DNA of 64,000 nt from Aplectana chamaeleonis (GCA_029168955.1 JAPDOI010000021.1:1972501-2036500), one strand, 5' to 3'; positions 10,973 to 21,749 are shown, numbered from the stretch's first letter. Numbers and translations are program-made. Notes: generated by a model from the sequence alone, not told the origin.

Positions 10973-11390
10973 AGAAGAAAACGAGAAAGATAAAAGAGAG
11001 AAATTTTAAGAAAATGGTAAAGAATGCTAGCAAGCAGTTAGCGTGATTCAAATATGAAATGTTATTTGCGCCGCAATTTCACAGCCCGAACACTTCATTC
11101 GCCGCCCTATTTTTTTAACGGGGTCGTCAGAATCGAGACACGCCCACCGTTCCTGTTTTTCACCACCAACTGACCCCTCATTGCACCCAATGCACTCGAA
11201 CTTCAACGGGTTCCTAAACGCATTTTCGTTCGAGTCATTATCATCGACTCAAGGCTCATTGCTCTCCGATCTCATGCACATTGTTCTCCGATCAACCGCT
11301 TCTTATTGACAAGTAATTATGCAACTTTCGGTAGACTCTTCATTCCAGCAACAGTTCAACAATCATGCAATACAAGAAATATTCTTCCTC
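10973..11390. other. unassigned sequence
   Basis: No recognised feature. It borders the Tc1-like element on its left side. Confidence 0.35.
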
Positions 11391-11750
11391 TACAGTGCGT
11401 TGCAAAATTATACGACATACCCCAATTTATGTGGTCCTGGACTTTGAGTGATATTTGTGAACAAACGGTGGATGCCAATTGATCCAGCTCCTTCGAAAAC
11501 CCCAGGGTGCATTTTTTCAGGAAATTTGATCACCTGCGAACAGATTGAAGCCGAATAATGTCGAAAATGGCCGTTGCAAAATTATACGACATAGCTGACG
11601 TCTCGGTCGAAATTTCAATTCTTCATCCTCTGTATCGATTCGTTTATGGTAAGATTCATCAGGAACTTTGAGTCCATAGTCTACAGAACTGTCTTGGCCA
11701 GGAACTGTGTCGAAAACTCGGTTTCGCCTGTTGAAAACCAAGTTTTTAAA

Positions 11751-12511
11751 GGCAGTGTTCACGATGATTTTCGTTCCCGAGTTTTCCACTCAAAACAAAG
11801 CGTTGGCCACCGAGTGTTACAGGAGTTACGAAGAAACGGCGAGAAACGCACTAAAACGTCATATTTCAGTGACATTAATCTCTGGCCTGGACTAGTTGTC
11901 CAGTTGTATGAACATGTTCACGGTGGTTGTCACCGGTGAAAATATGGGTCAGTCGAAAATGGAAGAATGTTCCAGGCAAAATAGTACTAGTTAGGGTCCG
12001 AAGAAAAGAACGGAGCCACAGAAAGCAAATAATTATAAATGACGGGCCCACAAATGATTTCATTGTCACAACGATCAGTTCCTGTGAGAGTAAAGAGGTG
12101 GGTGAGAGTAAAGGATTTCGTGACCTTCTGGGGCGGCATGCACGTACGCGGCGGGTTAGGTTGGGGTTAGGCAGGGTTTGAAGTGTCGGCGCGTTTGATG
12201 ATAACGACGCGAGAGCTGAAAGGGGGTTAGGCTAGCACTGAAAAATCTTTCCTTCGCAAACCCTACCTAGGAGGGTGGGGCAGCTGAAACCCCGTTAAGA
12301 CCCCAACTATTGATTATTAGATTACTCGCACAGCAATCATGAAACGCGCCGACGCCCCAAACCCTGCCTAACCCCAACCTAACCCGCCGCGTACGTGCAT
12401 GCCGCCCCTGATGCATTTTTCTCGATTCCTTCGTCATTTTTGTTCTACCCGGGGGCCTATCAATCGATTTAGCTATTAATCTCAAAATCGAAGATTATCG
12501 TGAACACTGCC
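11751..12511 (+). mobile_element. TTAA-type MITE, family B, with nested 283-bp element
   Basis: The left end AGGCAGTGTTCACGATGATT follows TTAA (11747-11750). The right end ATTATCGTGAACACTGCC runs into TTAAAA at 12512. The matching right arm of the Tc1-like host at 13985-13995 reads GACGTCTTTAAAAGC without the insert, so the empty site is present in the same window. Removing 12128-12410 leaves about 478 bp, the normal B length. Confidence 0.82.
12128..12410. mobile_element. 283-bp MITE with telomere-like inverted repeats (hAT-like ends)
   Basis: The left end is CTGGGGCGGCATGCACGTAC and the right end is the complement of CAGGGGCGGCATGCACGTAC. The arms are about 50 bp and include GGGTTAGGTTGGGGTTAGGC. 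The CAGGGGCGG terminus fits hAT, but the 8-base flanks (GTGACCTT against ATGCATTT) match at only four positions. No coding potential. Confidence 0.7.
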
Positions 12512-12589
12512 TTAAAAGACGTCGCCCTCAATTTACGCTCATTCGCCTAGAACTGTCAGCTTAAACTGAGCTACGTGCTCGTAATGTCT

Positions 12590-12880
12590 GCTCTTATGTA
12601 AGATTTTCCGCTCAGGAACATCCCACAGCCTTTCCATCGGTTTGAGATCCAAGGAACAGGCAGGCCAGCCAAGCAAGTTGTCATGAACGGCCTGAAACCA
12701 AGCCTACGTCGTTTTGATGACGAAAAATGAAGGCGAATACGCCTCGAAAAGGACAGTAGATGATGCTAGAACACTTTCCAATAATCTGTTGAGTTCATAG
12801 TACATTGTGCGAACACGTGGTCCGGCTCGTCACCACAGCTGAATCCGGCCCAATAGACGAAGCGCTCTCCCCCAAAGTTG
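12590..12880 (-). pseudogene. Tc1/mariner transposase C-terminal remnant (left arm)
   Basis: In reverse complement the segment reads FEAYSPSFFVIK, a stop, then AWFQAVHDNLLGWPACSLD followed by LKPMERLWDVPERK. This follows the Tc1 C-terminal pattern in which WP-SPDLNPIE-LW carries the third catalytic acid. The expected QQDNAP block is replaced by unrelated residues. Farther upstream MNSTDY matches the usual Tc1 'NS--Y' block. Stops and frame changes make it dead. The mirror copy in the other arm preserves SPDL. Confidence 0.7.
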
Positions 12881-13321
12881 CCACTCGAGGATAAGTCTGG
12901 GTCATTGTGTAGATCTCTTCAAAACTCAGTTTACCCGGCGCATCTGTTCGGATTTAACTTTACCTCGACCAAAAGAAGTTTTGTGAAGGATCTGCATAGG
13001 AACCCTCACTTACCCTTGGAAGGGAACTGTGGGAGAGAAAGCCTCATGGGTAGGACTTTTTCTACCAAAGTGATGGCGGAATAAGCTGTGGTGACGAGCT
13101 GGACCACGTGCTCGCACAATGTACTATGAACTCAACAGATTATTGTAAAGTGATCTAGCTTCATCTACTGTCCTTTTCGAGGGGTATTTGCCTTCATTTT
13201 TCGTCAGCAATACGACGTAGGCTTGGTTTCAGGCCATTCATGAGAACTTGCTTGGCTGGCCTGCCTGCTCCCCGGATCTCAAATCGATGGAAAGGCTGTG
13301 GGATGTTCCTTAGCGTTGAAT
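12880..13321 (+). pseudogene. Tc1/mariner transposase remnant (right arm)
   Basis: The plus strand encodes, in pieces, GRESLMGRTFSTKVMAE, ELDHVLAQCTMNSTDY and, after frameshifts, QAIHENLLGWPACSPDLKSM followed by ERLWDV. These correspond to the GG-VMVWG, MNS-DY and WPA-SPDLNPIE-LW blocks of Tc1-like transposases. At the third catalytic position the SPDL-x-x-x-E spacing is kept. The copy is cut at 13321 by the element that follows. It is the inverted partner of the left-arm remnant, and the two diverge at many sites. Confidence 0.7.
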
Positions 13322-13324
13322 CTT

Positions 13325-13921
13325 ACCTTCTCAGAGAGTCGGGGGTCCGATTCGGCCACGATAGGCTTTTTAATCGAATACCTAGCCGAGTTGAAAGAAA
13401 CTTTCGCAGGAGCACGTGCTGCTCCGAGGAGCTCGTGGCCTGTTCCATAGGACTACGTGGCGCAGAGAGAAAAAACCTTTGCCACACCCCCATTTCCCAC
13501 GCAGCAGCACGTGGCCTGTTCGATAGCACTACGTGGCGCAGCGAGGCAAAACCCTTGCCGCGCTCCCCTTTCCCACGCAGCAGCACGTGGCCTGTTCGAT
13601 CACTGGGATCGGGCCCCTTATATACGTGATATGCGGCTGATATGCGCCGGGTCAGTTCTGGAGCGATCGATCAACGTGTTCAATCATGGGCATTGTGGCT
13701 CGTTCGTCGTCCAAACCCATCGTAGTCGAATCAAAAGCGTATCGTGGTCGAGTGAAACGGCTATGATTGGCGGCACGTGCTTCTCACTTGGACTATGATT
13801 AGGCCACGTGGCCCACGGAAAGTACGTTGCCGTATCGTCGTCCAACCGCTTAGTAGTCGAATCGAAAGCCTATCGTGGCCGAATAGGACACCCCGACTCT
13901 CTGAGTTAGAGGAGACCTTAC
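13325..13921. mobile_element. inverted-end element with 75-bp tandem repeats
   Basis: The ends are CTTCTCAGAGAGTCGGGGGT and, inverted, GTCTCCTCTAACTCAGAGAG, both continuing into a block ending GGCCACGATAGGC. The short direct repeat CTTAC lies on both sides. The left inner arm of the Tc1-like host (12590-12605) shows the unoccupied site around CTTACATAAG. Inside, CGTGGCCTGTTCCATA/CGATA units recur at about 13435, 13511 and 13586. Confidence 0.65.
13430..13600. repeat. 75-bp tandem repeat, about 2.3 units
   Basis: Units contain GTGGCCTGTTC, CTACGTGGCGCAG and TTTCCCACGCAGCAG in the same order with a spacing of 75-76 bases. Confidence 0.85.
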
Positions 13922-14410
13922 AAGCACGTAGCTCAGTTCAATCTGACCGTTCTAGACGAATAAGCGTAAATTAAGGGCGACGTCTTTAAAAGCTTGGGTT
14001 TCAACAGGCGAAACCGAGTTTTTGACTCAGTTCTCTGCCAAGACAGTTCTGGAGACTATAGACTCAAAGTTCCTGATGAATTTTACCATAAACGAATTGA
14101 TACAGAGGATGAAGAATTAAAATTTCGACCGAGAGGTCAGCTATGTCGTATAATTTTGCAACGGCCATTTTCGACATTATTCGGCGTCAATCTTTTCGCA
14201 GGTGATCAAATTTCCTGAAAAATTGTACCCTGGGGTTTTTGAGGATGCTGCGTCCATTGGCATTCACCGTTTGTCCGCTAAAACCACACGAAGTTTAGAA
14301 CCACAAAAAATGAGGTATTTCGTATAATTCTGCAACGCAATGTATAATCAAGGAGCTCCTCAAAGAAACCACAAATCAATAACAAACTGTACTAAACACG
14401 CCGTACTTAA

Positions 14411-14773
14411 AGGCAGCGTTCACGATGATCATCCTCTTTGTCATCTCTGCAAACAAGCGTTTTGGTGCCCCGGACACGCCTGGTGCCCCAGATCCGCCCC
14501 CTCGAAATAAACAAATGAAGACTCAGATTATAGGAATGATCAAGTCAAGGAAGTGCTGATAAGTGAGCTGATCGCTTCATTGCATTGAATGCTATCATCC
14601 TTCATAGCGGTCAATTCCTCCACGCTCAAAAATCAACGTAAACAAGAGAGGGCTTATTTTGGCTCCAAAACGCGTCTGTCGTGTCCGTTTTAAGCAGGCC
14701 TTGCTATATAGGGCACCAGACCTTTCGTAAGCCGTGGAGATATTGGAAGTGAAATTTATCGTGAACACTGCCT
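14411..14773. mobile_element. TTAA-type MITE, family H
   Basis: AGGCAGCGTTCACGATGATC follows TTAA at 14407-14410. The right end TTATCGTGAACACTGCCT is followed by TTGA. The ends match A and B for 15-18 bases, but the interior is different (it includes GGTGCCCCGGACACGCC). A left end of the same type, without an evident right end, is at about 29154. Confidence 0.72.
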
Positions 14774-14777
14774 TTGA

Positions 14778-15425
14778 GAAACCATACGAACTGTCATCAT
14801 GCACCAAAATAGTGTTTTCTCCATCAAAATTGAAATTCTAGGACTTTGACAAGGAGAAAGGAGAGCAGTAAAAAATCTCGTCAAAACGAATCTCTTAACT
14901 ATTAACCTAACAAGACTTTCAAAGCGAAAGAGATGGAAGCTTATCATAAAATGGTAGTTGTGATAAAACAGCAACCTAGTAGAGCCTAGCAATTGTCATC
15001 AAAGACCACTAGAAGGAAACCCTGACAAAATCATCATATTCAAAGAATGGACCGACAACTGGAAAGGGACTTTGTCCAAAAAAAGACAACTACACATAGT
15101 ATGGAGAAAAACTGGAAATTATCGCGAACACTGCCATGACACTGGTGTAAGACATCCGAAAAACTCAAATTTTATGCTGAGCTTGAAGAGAATTACTCGC
15201 TAATCGTTGTTCCCCTGAGCTAGTCTATCGCCAATTTTTGTAGCGAATCAGAATAAATAGACAAGCTGAAAAAAATAAAAAAAACCGAAGACGTGGATGA
15301 AATCCATCCATATACGAAGTCGCCATTAAGCTCGAAGGCTAGGGAAAGGATTGGCCTGTGGTGGCCGCTTATGGTTTCCGGGCATCTCGTCCCCGCCACC
15401 AGCCAGCAGTACTCAGAAGTTTCAA
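14778..15425. other. unassigned sequence with an orphan MITE end
   Basis: The piece ATTATCGCGAACACTGCC near 15119-15136 is an isolated right end of the AGGCAGTGTTC group. Otherwise nothing was recognised. The 15340-15420 portion, GGCCTGTGGTGGCCGCTTAT onward, resembles parts of element C. Confidence 0.4.
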
Positions 15426-15429
15426 CCTC

Positions 15430-16420
15430 AGTTACATGCTAGTTAAATCGTCAAGGTAAGTTACTTGCATGTTTCAAACTTACATGTAACATACTTCTGG
15501 TGTTTTAACTAACAAGTAACATACAGTGAGCAACCTTTATTACATGTTAGCTTGTGAAGGCGCAAGTAACATAACTTTTGCAAACAACATTACATGTAAC
15601 ATACTTCTAGCGTTTTAAGAGACAGGTAACATACATTAAGCAACCCATATTACATGTTAGCTTGTGAAGGCGCAAGTAACATAACTTTTGCAAACAACAT
15701 TACATGTAACATACTTCTGGCGTTTTAACTGACAAGTAACATACATTAAGCAACCCATATTACATGTTAGCTTGTGAAGGCGCTAGTAACATAGCTTTTG
15801 CAAACAACATTACATGTAACATACTTCCGGCGTTTTAACTGACAGGTAACATACATTAAGCAACCCATATTACATGTTAGATTGTGAAGGCGCAAGTAAC
15901 ATAACTTTTGCAAACAACATTACATGTAACATACTTCTGGTGTTTTAACTAACAAGTAACATACAGTGAACAACCTTTATTACATGTTAGCTTGTGAAGG
16001 CGCAAGTAACATAACTTTTGCAAACAACATTACATGTAACATACTTCTGGCGTTTTAACAGACAGGTAACATACATTAAGGAACCCATATTACATGTTAG
16101 CTTGTGAAGGCACAAGTAACATAAATTTTGCAAACAACATTACATGTAACATACTTCCGGCGTTTTAACTGACAGGTAACATACATTAAGCAACCCATAT
16201 TACATGTTAGATTGTGAAGGCGCAAGTAACATAACTTTTGCAAACAACATTACATGTAACATACTTCTGGTGTTTTAACTGACAAGTAACATACATTAAG
16301 GAACCCATATTACATGTTAGCTTGTGAAGGCGCAAGTAACATAAATTTTGCAAACAACATTACATGTAACATACTTCCGGCGTTTTAACTGAAAGGTAAC
16401 ATACATTAAGCGACCCATAT
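15430..16420. repeat. 110-bp tandem satellite, left block (about 8.5 units)
   Basis: The word TTGTGAAGGCGCAAGTAACA recurs every 110 bases exactly (15552, 15662, 15772, 15882, 15992, 16102, 16212, 16322) with few substitutions. Each unit carries several AGTAACATA/TGTAACATA sub-motifs and the palindrome ACATGT, so the 110-bp unit probably grew from a shorter TAACATA-containing motif. The first unit is degenerate. The array stops at 16420, where the retrotransposon begins, and resumes in phase at about 20336. Confidence 0.96.
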
Positions 16421-17326
16421 TGGTCAAAGATGATATCAACACTTCCGATGGCAACTTCGATTTCAACATGGTCGCGAAGCAGCTCATCGAAGATGAATCC
16501 ATGCCGCAGTATGGTCGTACAATTATGGCGCTCCTGTTGGAGGGGCGGCGGCAGACTGATGCCGTGTTGCGTCAGAATTTCAAATTGCTTGACGTGGTGC
16601 GCAATCTCAATAAAGAAGTCCGGACACTCATGGAAGAAAATTCCTCACTGAGACGAGCACTTCAGAAGCTGTCTGTCGTATCTGAATGTGTTAGTGGTGA
16701 CAGTGCTGTTCCTGGCATTCAGCTGGGGGGATCGTTCAGTTGCAAATGTATCTGTGCCTATCCATTCACAGTATCATTCTGTTGCATCATCCTCGTTATC
16801 TCAAGTGAGCCGTGCTGCTAATGCTTCTGTTGAGAATGAAAATGAGAAGGAGCGTGCTCGCTCCTTGGTTCTTAGCGGTGTTCCCGAGCAGAAATCTCTT
16901 CCTATTCCGCAAAGATTGAGTCATGATTATAATTTCGTATTGGATGTTCTTTCTCATTTGAATGTAGATTGCTGTCCGGTATCTGTGTTTCGTTTGGGCT
17001 CGCCGATCCAAGGCAAAAATCGTCTTCTGAAAATTGTTATGCCGTGTTCAGCTTATCAGAGACAGGCGTTGAGGAATCCCTCCCGTCTAAGGTTTTTCCC
17101 CGTAAAGGGACTCTATCTCAGGGAGTCCCTGACGAAGGAAGAACGCATTAAAAGAAGGGAAGAATATCGGAGACGTGTGGGGGGTGGTCCTGGTGGGAAT
17201 GTCGGGCCAGTTTCGCCTTTGAGGGGTGGGACTGAACCGGTCAATTCTACCGTCGAAGCAGCCTCCTCTACGACCCCCTCGTCACACCATGATGAGTCAA
17301 CGCCGACACCCGTTCAGGGAAACTGA
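16421..17326 (+). pseudogene. retrotransposon ORF1 (nucleic-acid-binding protein), frameshifted
   Basis: The frame starting at 16421 (first in-frame ATG at 16468) encodes an acidic N-terminal segment and a likely coiled coil with LLDVVRNLNKEVRTLMEENS. It changes frame within the run of six G near 16727-16732. The following frame runs to 17326: a central globular part with ERARSLVLSGVPEQ, FRLGSP and LRFFPVKGLYLRESLTKEER, then a basic KRREEYRRR stretch and a Ser/Thr/Pro-rich tail. The layout (coiled coil, RRM-like centre, basic region) is what ORF1 proteins of CR1- and L1-type elements have. Such a protein packages the element RNA. The exact fold is inferred, not proven. Confidence 0.65.
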
Positions 17327-17355
17327 TTCATCCTCTCAGGTATCATTGTAGTTCT

Positions 17356-18814
17356 TTGAAATTTTTCTATGCGAATGTAAGATCTGTCTCAAAAAACAAG
17401 GAATTTATGACCTGCTTCTCTCTTATAATTACGACATTTATGCCTTTACCGAGACCTGGCTCAAATCTAGTCACTTGGTTTCGTCCTTATTGAGTAATTT
17501 CTCTCTAGATTATGAAACCAAGAGGTGCGATCGTGTAAGAAAGTCTGGTGGCGGGGTAATGTTATTAGTGCATCGTAGACTTTCAACATCTGTGGTTTTC
17601 TCGGAGTGCGTGGAAAATGCTTATGAGGTACTCTGTGTTGATCTTTACCATGAAAACTCGAGCTTTAGGGTCATTGTTGTATATAGGGCCCCGTCGTGTG
17701 ATTCTGCAAAAACGGAAATGTTAGTAAAGGTCTTGAGCGATTTAGTTGCGTGCGAACTTCACACGATCATTGTAGGAGATTTCAATTTGCCGGACTTCGC
17801 TCGGAGGAATGAAGGTGATATGGTGGCATCAAATCTATCATGTTTAGAAGAGTTAGTTTACTGTTATAATCTGTTCCAATTTGTTCATGAACCTACTAGA
17901 GGTCAAAATGTTTTGGATTTAGTGTTCTCCAGCCATGAAACCTTGCTGAAAAATCTTGCAATTCTACACTCCGGTAGGGGTTAAGTGATCATAATAGCAT
18001 ATCATTTGATATTCAATGTTGTGAAACAGGTAGTACGCCGGTCTATCGCAGGGTATATGGGAATTGTGACTATGCAGCTGTTTGCGGACACCTTAGCCAA
18101 ATTCATTGGGTAAGTCTGCTTGAATCGGCCAGTAGCGTAAATGAGAAATACGAACTTTTCTTGTCGGTTATCCATGCAGCTATTGATTTGCATGTGCCGT
18201 GGAAGCTTGTGTCCTCCATTAAGTCTATCCGCCTTCCTGCTCACTTGCAAAAAATGTCGGAACATCGTGAATGTCTCTTTTATGAGGCTAGGCGTACTGG
18301 TAACTGGGAAGCATATAAAGAATTTGCAAAAAAGTTCCATTCTCAGCTGGGAAAATATAATAGTTACCTGGAGAAGAAAAAGATAGAGTCGGGAGATAAA
18401 AATTTCTATCGGTATCTAAATTCCAAGTTACAGGAAACGAATAGTATTGGTACTCTCAAAAAGGGTGACCTTCTTGCTACTTCGGCATTGGATAAGGCCA
18501 ACATGTTAGCGGACCATTTCGTGAATCAATTCCAAGCCGATGACGGATGTTGCCCGTCTTCATCTTTCGCAGGTATTCAGCCTATGGCAGATTTCCCGTG
18601 GTTTCACTCCATGAAATTACAGGAGCTGCTGAAGAGGTGGTCTAGATCTTCCTCGGTCACCCCGGATTTTGTTCCTCTATTTTTCATCCAGAAAATCGCA
18701 CCTGCTATTTGTGGTCCCTTGGCCTATATATACAACCAGTCTCTTATGTATAGTGAGGTTCCAGCCCGCTGGAAACACTCGTTTGTTACACCAATTCTGA
18801 AATCCCGCTGCTGA
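17356..18814 (+). pseudogene. retrotransposon ORF2, APE endonuclease and linker, frameshifted
   Basis: The endonuclease starts near 17356 with FFYANVRSVSKNKEF. It shifts by one base at about 17405, then runs YDLLLSYNYDIYAFTETWL, GGGVMLLVHRR, VVYRAPS and VGDFNLPDF to a second shift at 17983-17984, where SDHNSISFDI follows. The metal- and DNA-binding residues of the APE family (N of YANVRS, E of TETW, D and N of GDFN, D and H of SDH) are all present. The next frame (17984-18814) covers the linker to the RT, including KKGD and W-H-F-TPILK near its end, and breaks at about 18810. APE endonucleases nick the target DNA to prime reverse transcription. Confidence 0.85.
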
Positions 18815-20042
18815 TCCAGGAAGTTATAGACCAGTTAGCATAACCTCACTCTTCAGCAGACTGTTTGAGAAGGTCCTAAAAGAGCACATCGTCCTACATC
18901 TGTTTTCGAACAACATCATTCCCAGGAGCCAACATGGTTTTGTACCTGGAAGATCGGTAGAAACGAACCTTTTGGAATGCATAAATGATTGGACCGAGGC
19001 CCTTGACAAGAAATGCAGTTGCGATGTCATTTATTTTGACTTTGCAAAGGCATTTGATCGTGTATCGCACTTGAAACTGCTATCAAAACTACGGGATCTG
19101 CAATTTCATCCGATTTTGACAGACTGGCTTACCAATTTCCTATCTGGTAGAACGTTTCAAGTGAGAGTCGGGGATTGTTATTCCGAGGTGAAAAACATAG
19201 AAAGCGGAGTGCCACAAGGGGGTGTATTATCACCAATATTGTTTAGCATTTTCACAGCGGACATTCCCAGCATTTTTCCAGACAAAAATGTTTCTGTGAA
19301 ATTTTACGCGGATGATATAAAGCTCTACAAAGTAATTTCTGAGCCATCAGACACCCAAGTGCTGCAGGAGGCGATTAACCTGATGGTTGACTGGGCGAAG
19401 GAATGGCAGCTACCTCTAGCTCCGCAGAAAACCGTGTTTATGCGGGTTCATCTGAGTCCGGCGCCTACGGCCCATTCATATACATGTGCTGGTGTCGCGC
19501 TCCCAGCGGTAGACGCGGTTCGAGATCTTGGTTTTAACTACGATAGGAAGTTGGATTTTTCTGAGCATGTCAAAATCAAATGTCAGTCGGCTCACAGGCG
19601 AATTTTTCAGATTTATAAGGGAATCTCAACTAAAAACAAACAGGTTCTGCTCCGAGCATACAAGACTTATATACGACCCATTGTGGAATCTGGAACAGCA
19701 GTTTTCTGTCCGCACAAGAAAAAGGATACTGACGCGCTCGAAAAAGTCCAGAATAGTTTCACTCGCAAGCTGATGATTCGAATCGGTGGTTTCCTGAATT
19801 CCAAAATACCCAGGTCCCACATAAGGAACAAATATCTCGTGTTACCAACGCTGAATTCTCGGCGCAGAGTATTTGACCTTTGCATGGTTCACAAACTTCT
19901 GGAAAACAGCGGTATTTTCAGGCTTACACCCTATTTCAAACTGGTCACGTCGAAAACCAGAGGTGAAAAAATGAAAATATTCCTCAGTCGTCCAATTACC
20001 ATTGTTAGGGTTAGATCTTTTCCACATAGGGCGCATACCTGA
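18813..20042 (+). pseudogene. retrotransposon ORF2, reverse transcriptase
   Basis: It continues ORF2 after a frameshift at about 18810 and is open to 20042. The RT blocks are in order: DPGSYRPVSITSLFSRLFEK, QHGFVPGRSVETNLLE, DVIYFDFAKAFDRV (first catalytic Asp), GVPQGGVLSPILFSIFTADI, FYADDIKLY (catalytic Asp pair) and the thumb-region KKDTDALEKVQNSFTRKL. It copies the element RNA at the nicked target site. No RNase H domain is seen. The catalytic residues are intact, but the upstream shifts separate this part from the endonuclease. The clade (CR1 rather than jockey) is judged from motif style only. Confidence 0.88.
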
Positions 20043-20335
20043 AAATCGCTAGAAGAGTCACCGGCGCTACTTCCTTGGGCCAGTTTAGGCGACTAGTATC
20101 CCAAATAATTCTGAGCTACGAGACATAACTTTTTCATTTGTTGCTTCTTTCTTGAGATAGATCTTTGTTCATTTGACCGGTAGGGTGTATAGGGTATCAG
20201 AGTTTTTTGCTCCAGTTTTTTATTTGGTTGGTTTTTGCCTTTTTCCCTGGTTTAGTTGATATAACTTTGTCTTCTCTCCATATCTTCGTCGTATTATCAC
20301 GCATTTGCCTTAAGTGAGTGTAATAAACATATACA

Positions 20336-20690
20336 TATATTACATGTTAGATTGTGAAGGCGCAAGTAACATAACTTTTGCAAACAACATTACATGTAAC
20401 ATACTTCTGGTGTTTTAACTGACAAGTAACATACATTAAGCAACCCATATTACATGTTAGCTTGTGAAGGCGCAAGTAACATAACTTTTGCAAACAACAT
20501 TACATTTAACATACTTCTGGTGTTTTAACTGACAAGTAACATACATTAAGCAACCCATATTACATGTTAGCTTGTGAAGGCGCAAGTAGCATAACTTTTG
20601 CAGACAATATTACATGTCAGTTACTTCTCGAGTTTTAACTCACATGTAGCATATTTCTGTTCTGCAGTTGTATATGACTTGCAAGTTCAC
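20336..20690. repeat. 110-bp tandem satellite, right block (about 3 units)
   Basis: The same 110-bp unit as at 15430-16420, with TTGTGAAGGCGCAAGTA at 20352, 20462 and 20572. The last unit is diverged and ends around 20690. Confidence 0.95.
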
Positions 20691-21749
20691 GTCCCCTCTT
20701 CGAATCGTCCTATTGATCGTCAGCAGCCATTTTAACCGCTGATTGCTCAATGCGCTTTGTTCTGGAGTGCGATTTTGTACATCTTTTCTCATTTCTGCCT
20801 CTACTACCTACTTTGTATCACACCATTCCTTATACAGTCAACGAGTTACTTAATTCCTGTTTATCAAATCGAATGGTATTATTGATTTTTCGCAAAATCG
20901 TCAAAACACGTTGTAGGCTGTTTTTTTACGATGGGGTGGAATAGGGGTAGTGGTCGACGAGTAAATCACCTACTGTTTACCATATCGATAGGTATTATTG
21001 ATTTTTCCCAACCCCCGCTGTCTCTAACCTCGCTCCGCACACGCACGCGAAGCAGCACAGTTGATTTCACTCCGAAATGGAGGGTAACTACAGCGAATAG
21101 CGCACGGAGGGCGCATGCTGCCCTCGTTCTGTACATTAACAGAAACACTTAGATATGGAGACTACAAAGTGTAGAAGATCTATGTGATTGACCTCCGATT
21201 TCTTCGAATCAGCAACATCAAAAACCTAACCTTAAGTTGAAAAAATAATTCTAAACTATCACGCAAACAAAAATATTTAAAACTTTGTCAACATTAACGC
21301 TTGTAAGACTGGGGAGGATTTATGTGTCAGTGTTTCTCTAAGAGAGGTAATGCATTTTGAGAAAAGCAAGGAAGACACGCTTTCGTTCCAACAGAACGTA
21401 AAGACGAAAACGAATGGATGAGAAGCGTGGCAAGCCGGGTTGAGTGGACCGATAAATGGCATGGCTGGTTTCAGCGGCCCTGTGATTTTGCCGCTGTAGC
21501 TGCGCACTGGTACCGCAATCATTGCGGCACTGTTGCGGTATTTCACACAAATGCGAGGTCACTACATCGTCATTGCGGTGCGATTGATGCTCCATTGAGG
21601 ACTGCGGCACGACTGCGGGACTACTGCGGCCAGTTCTCTCAGAGGGGGCGGCCGTGCAGCGCGGCTTGTAGTAGATTGCGCACCGCAACAGGTGATTCTG
21701 CTAGCCTGCTGTCCATATTCTTAGCATATTTCGACTCCTTCATCCCTAC
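20691..21749. other. unassigned, with GCGG-rich stretch
   Basis: No gene recognised. From 21480 to 21650 GCGGTA/TGCGGCAC words accumulate and end in CCAGTTCTCTCAGAG. This resembles the element at 49131-49686 and may be a truncated relative. The word GTATTATTGATTTTTC occurs twice (about 20876 and 20991). Confidence 0.4.

Larger units (their letters stand above)
11393..14342. mobile_element. Tc1/mariner-like fold-back element with long inverted arms
   Basis: The ends CAGTGCGTTGCAAAATTATA and, inverted, CATTGCGTTGCAGAATTATA are each flanked by TA, as for Tc1/mariner. The inverted arms extend about 345 bp (11393-11740 and 13995-14342). The motif GTTGCAAAATTATACGACAT recurs inside the arm at about 11573, suggesting a second transposase-binding site. 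A second, inner pair of arms (12516-12870 against 13080-13320 plus 13922-13990) carries transposase remnants. Three later insertions are visible: a B element in the left arm, a 283-bp MITE inside that B, and a 600-bp inverted-end element in the right inner arm. Confidence 0.75.
16421..20331 (+). mobile_element. CR1/jockey-type non-LTR retrotransposon inserted in the satellite
   Basis: It contains, in order, an ORF1-like protein, an APE-type endonuclease and a reverse transcriptase, and ends with AATAAACATATACATAT, a short microsatellite-like tail. The satellite unit is cut after ...CCCATATT and continues ...ATATTACATG at the right, giving a target duplication of about 5 bp (ATATT). The frame of the first ORF begins without a local ATG, so the copy is probably 5'-truncated. 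At least four frameshifts show that it is old and inactive. Confidence 0.88.

Noticed and set aside
12131..12409. Interstitial telomere tract
   Set aside because: The TTAGG/TTAGGC text occurs once per arm in inverted orientation within a 283-bp MITE, not as a tandem array.
15430..16420. CRISPR-like regularly spaced repeats
   Set aside because: The whole 110-bp unit is conserved with no variable spacer. It is a eukaryotic tandem satellite interrupted by a retrotransposon.
16421..20042. An active retrotransposon
   Set aside because: ORF1 has a frameshift and ORF2 has three (near 17405, 17983 and 18810); the 5' end appears truncated.
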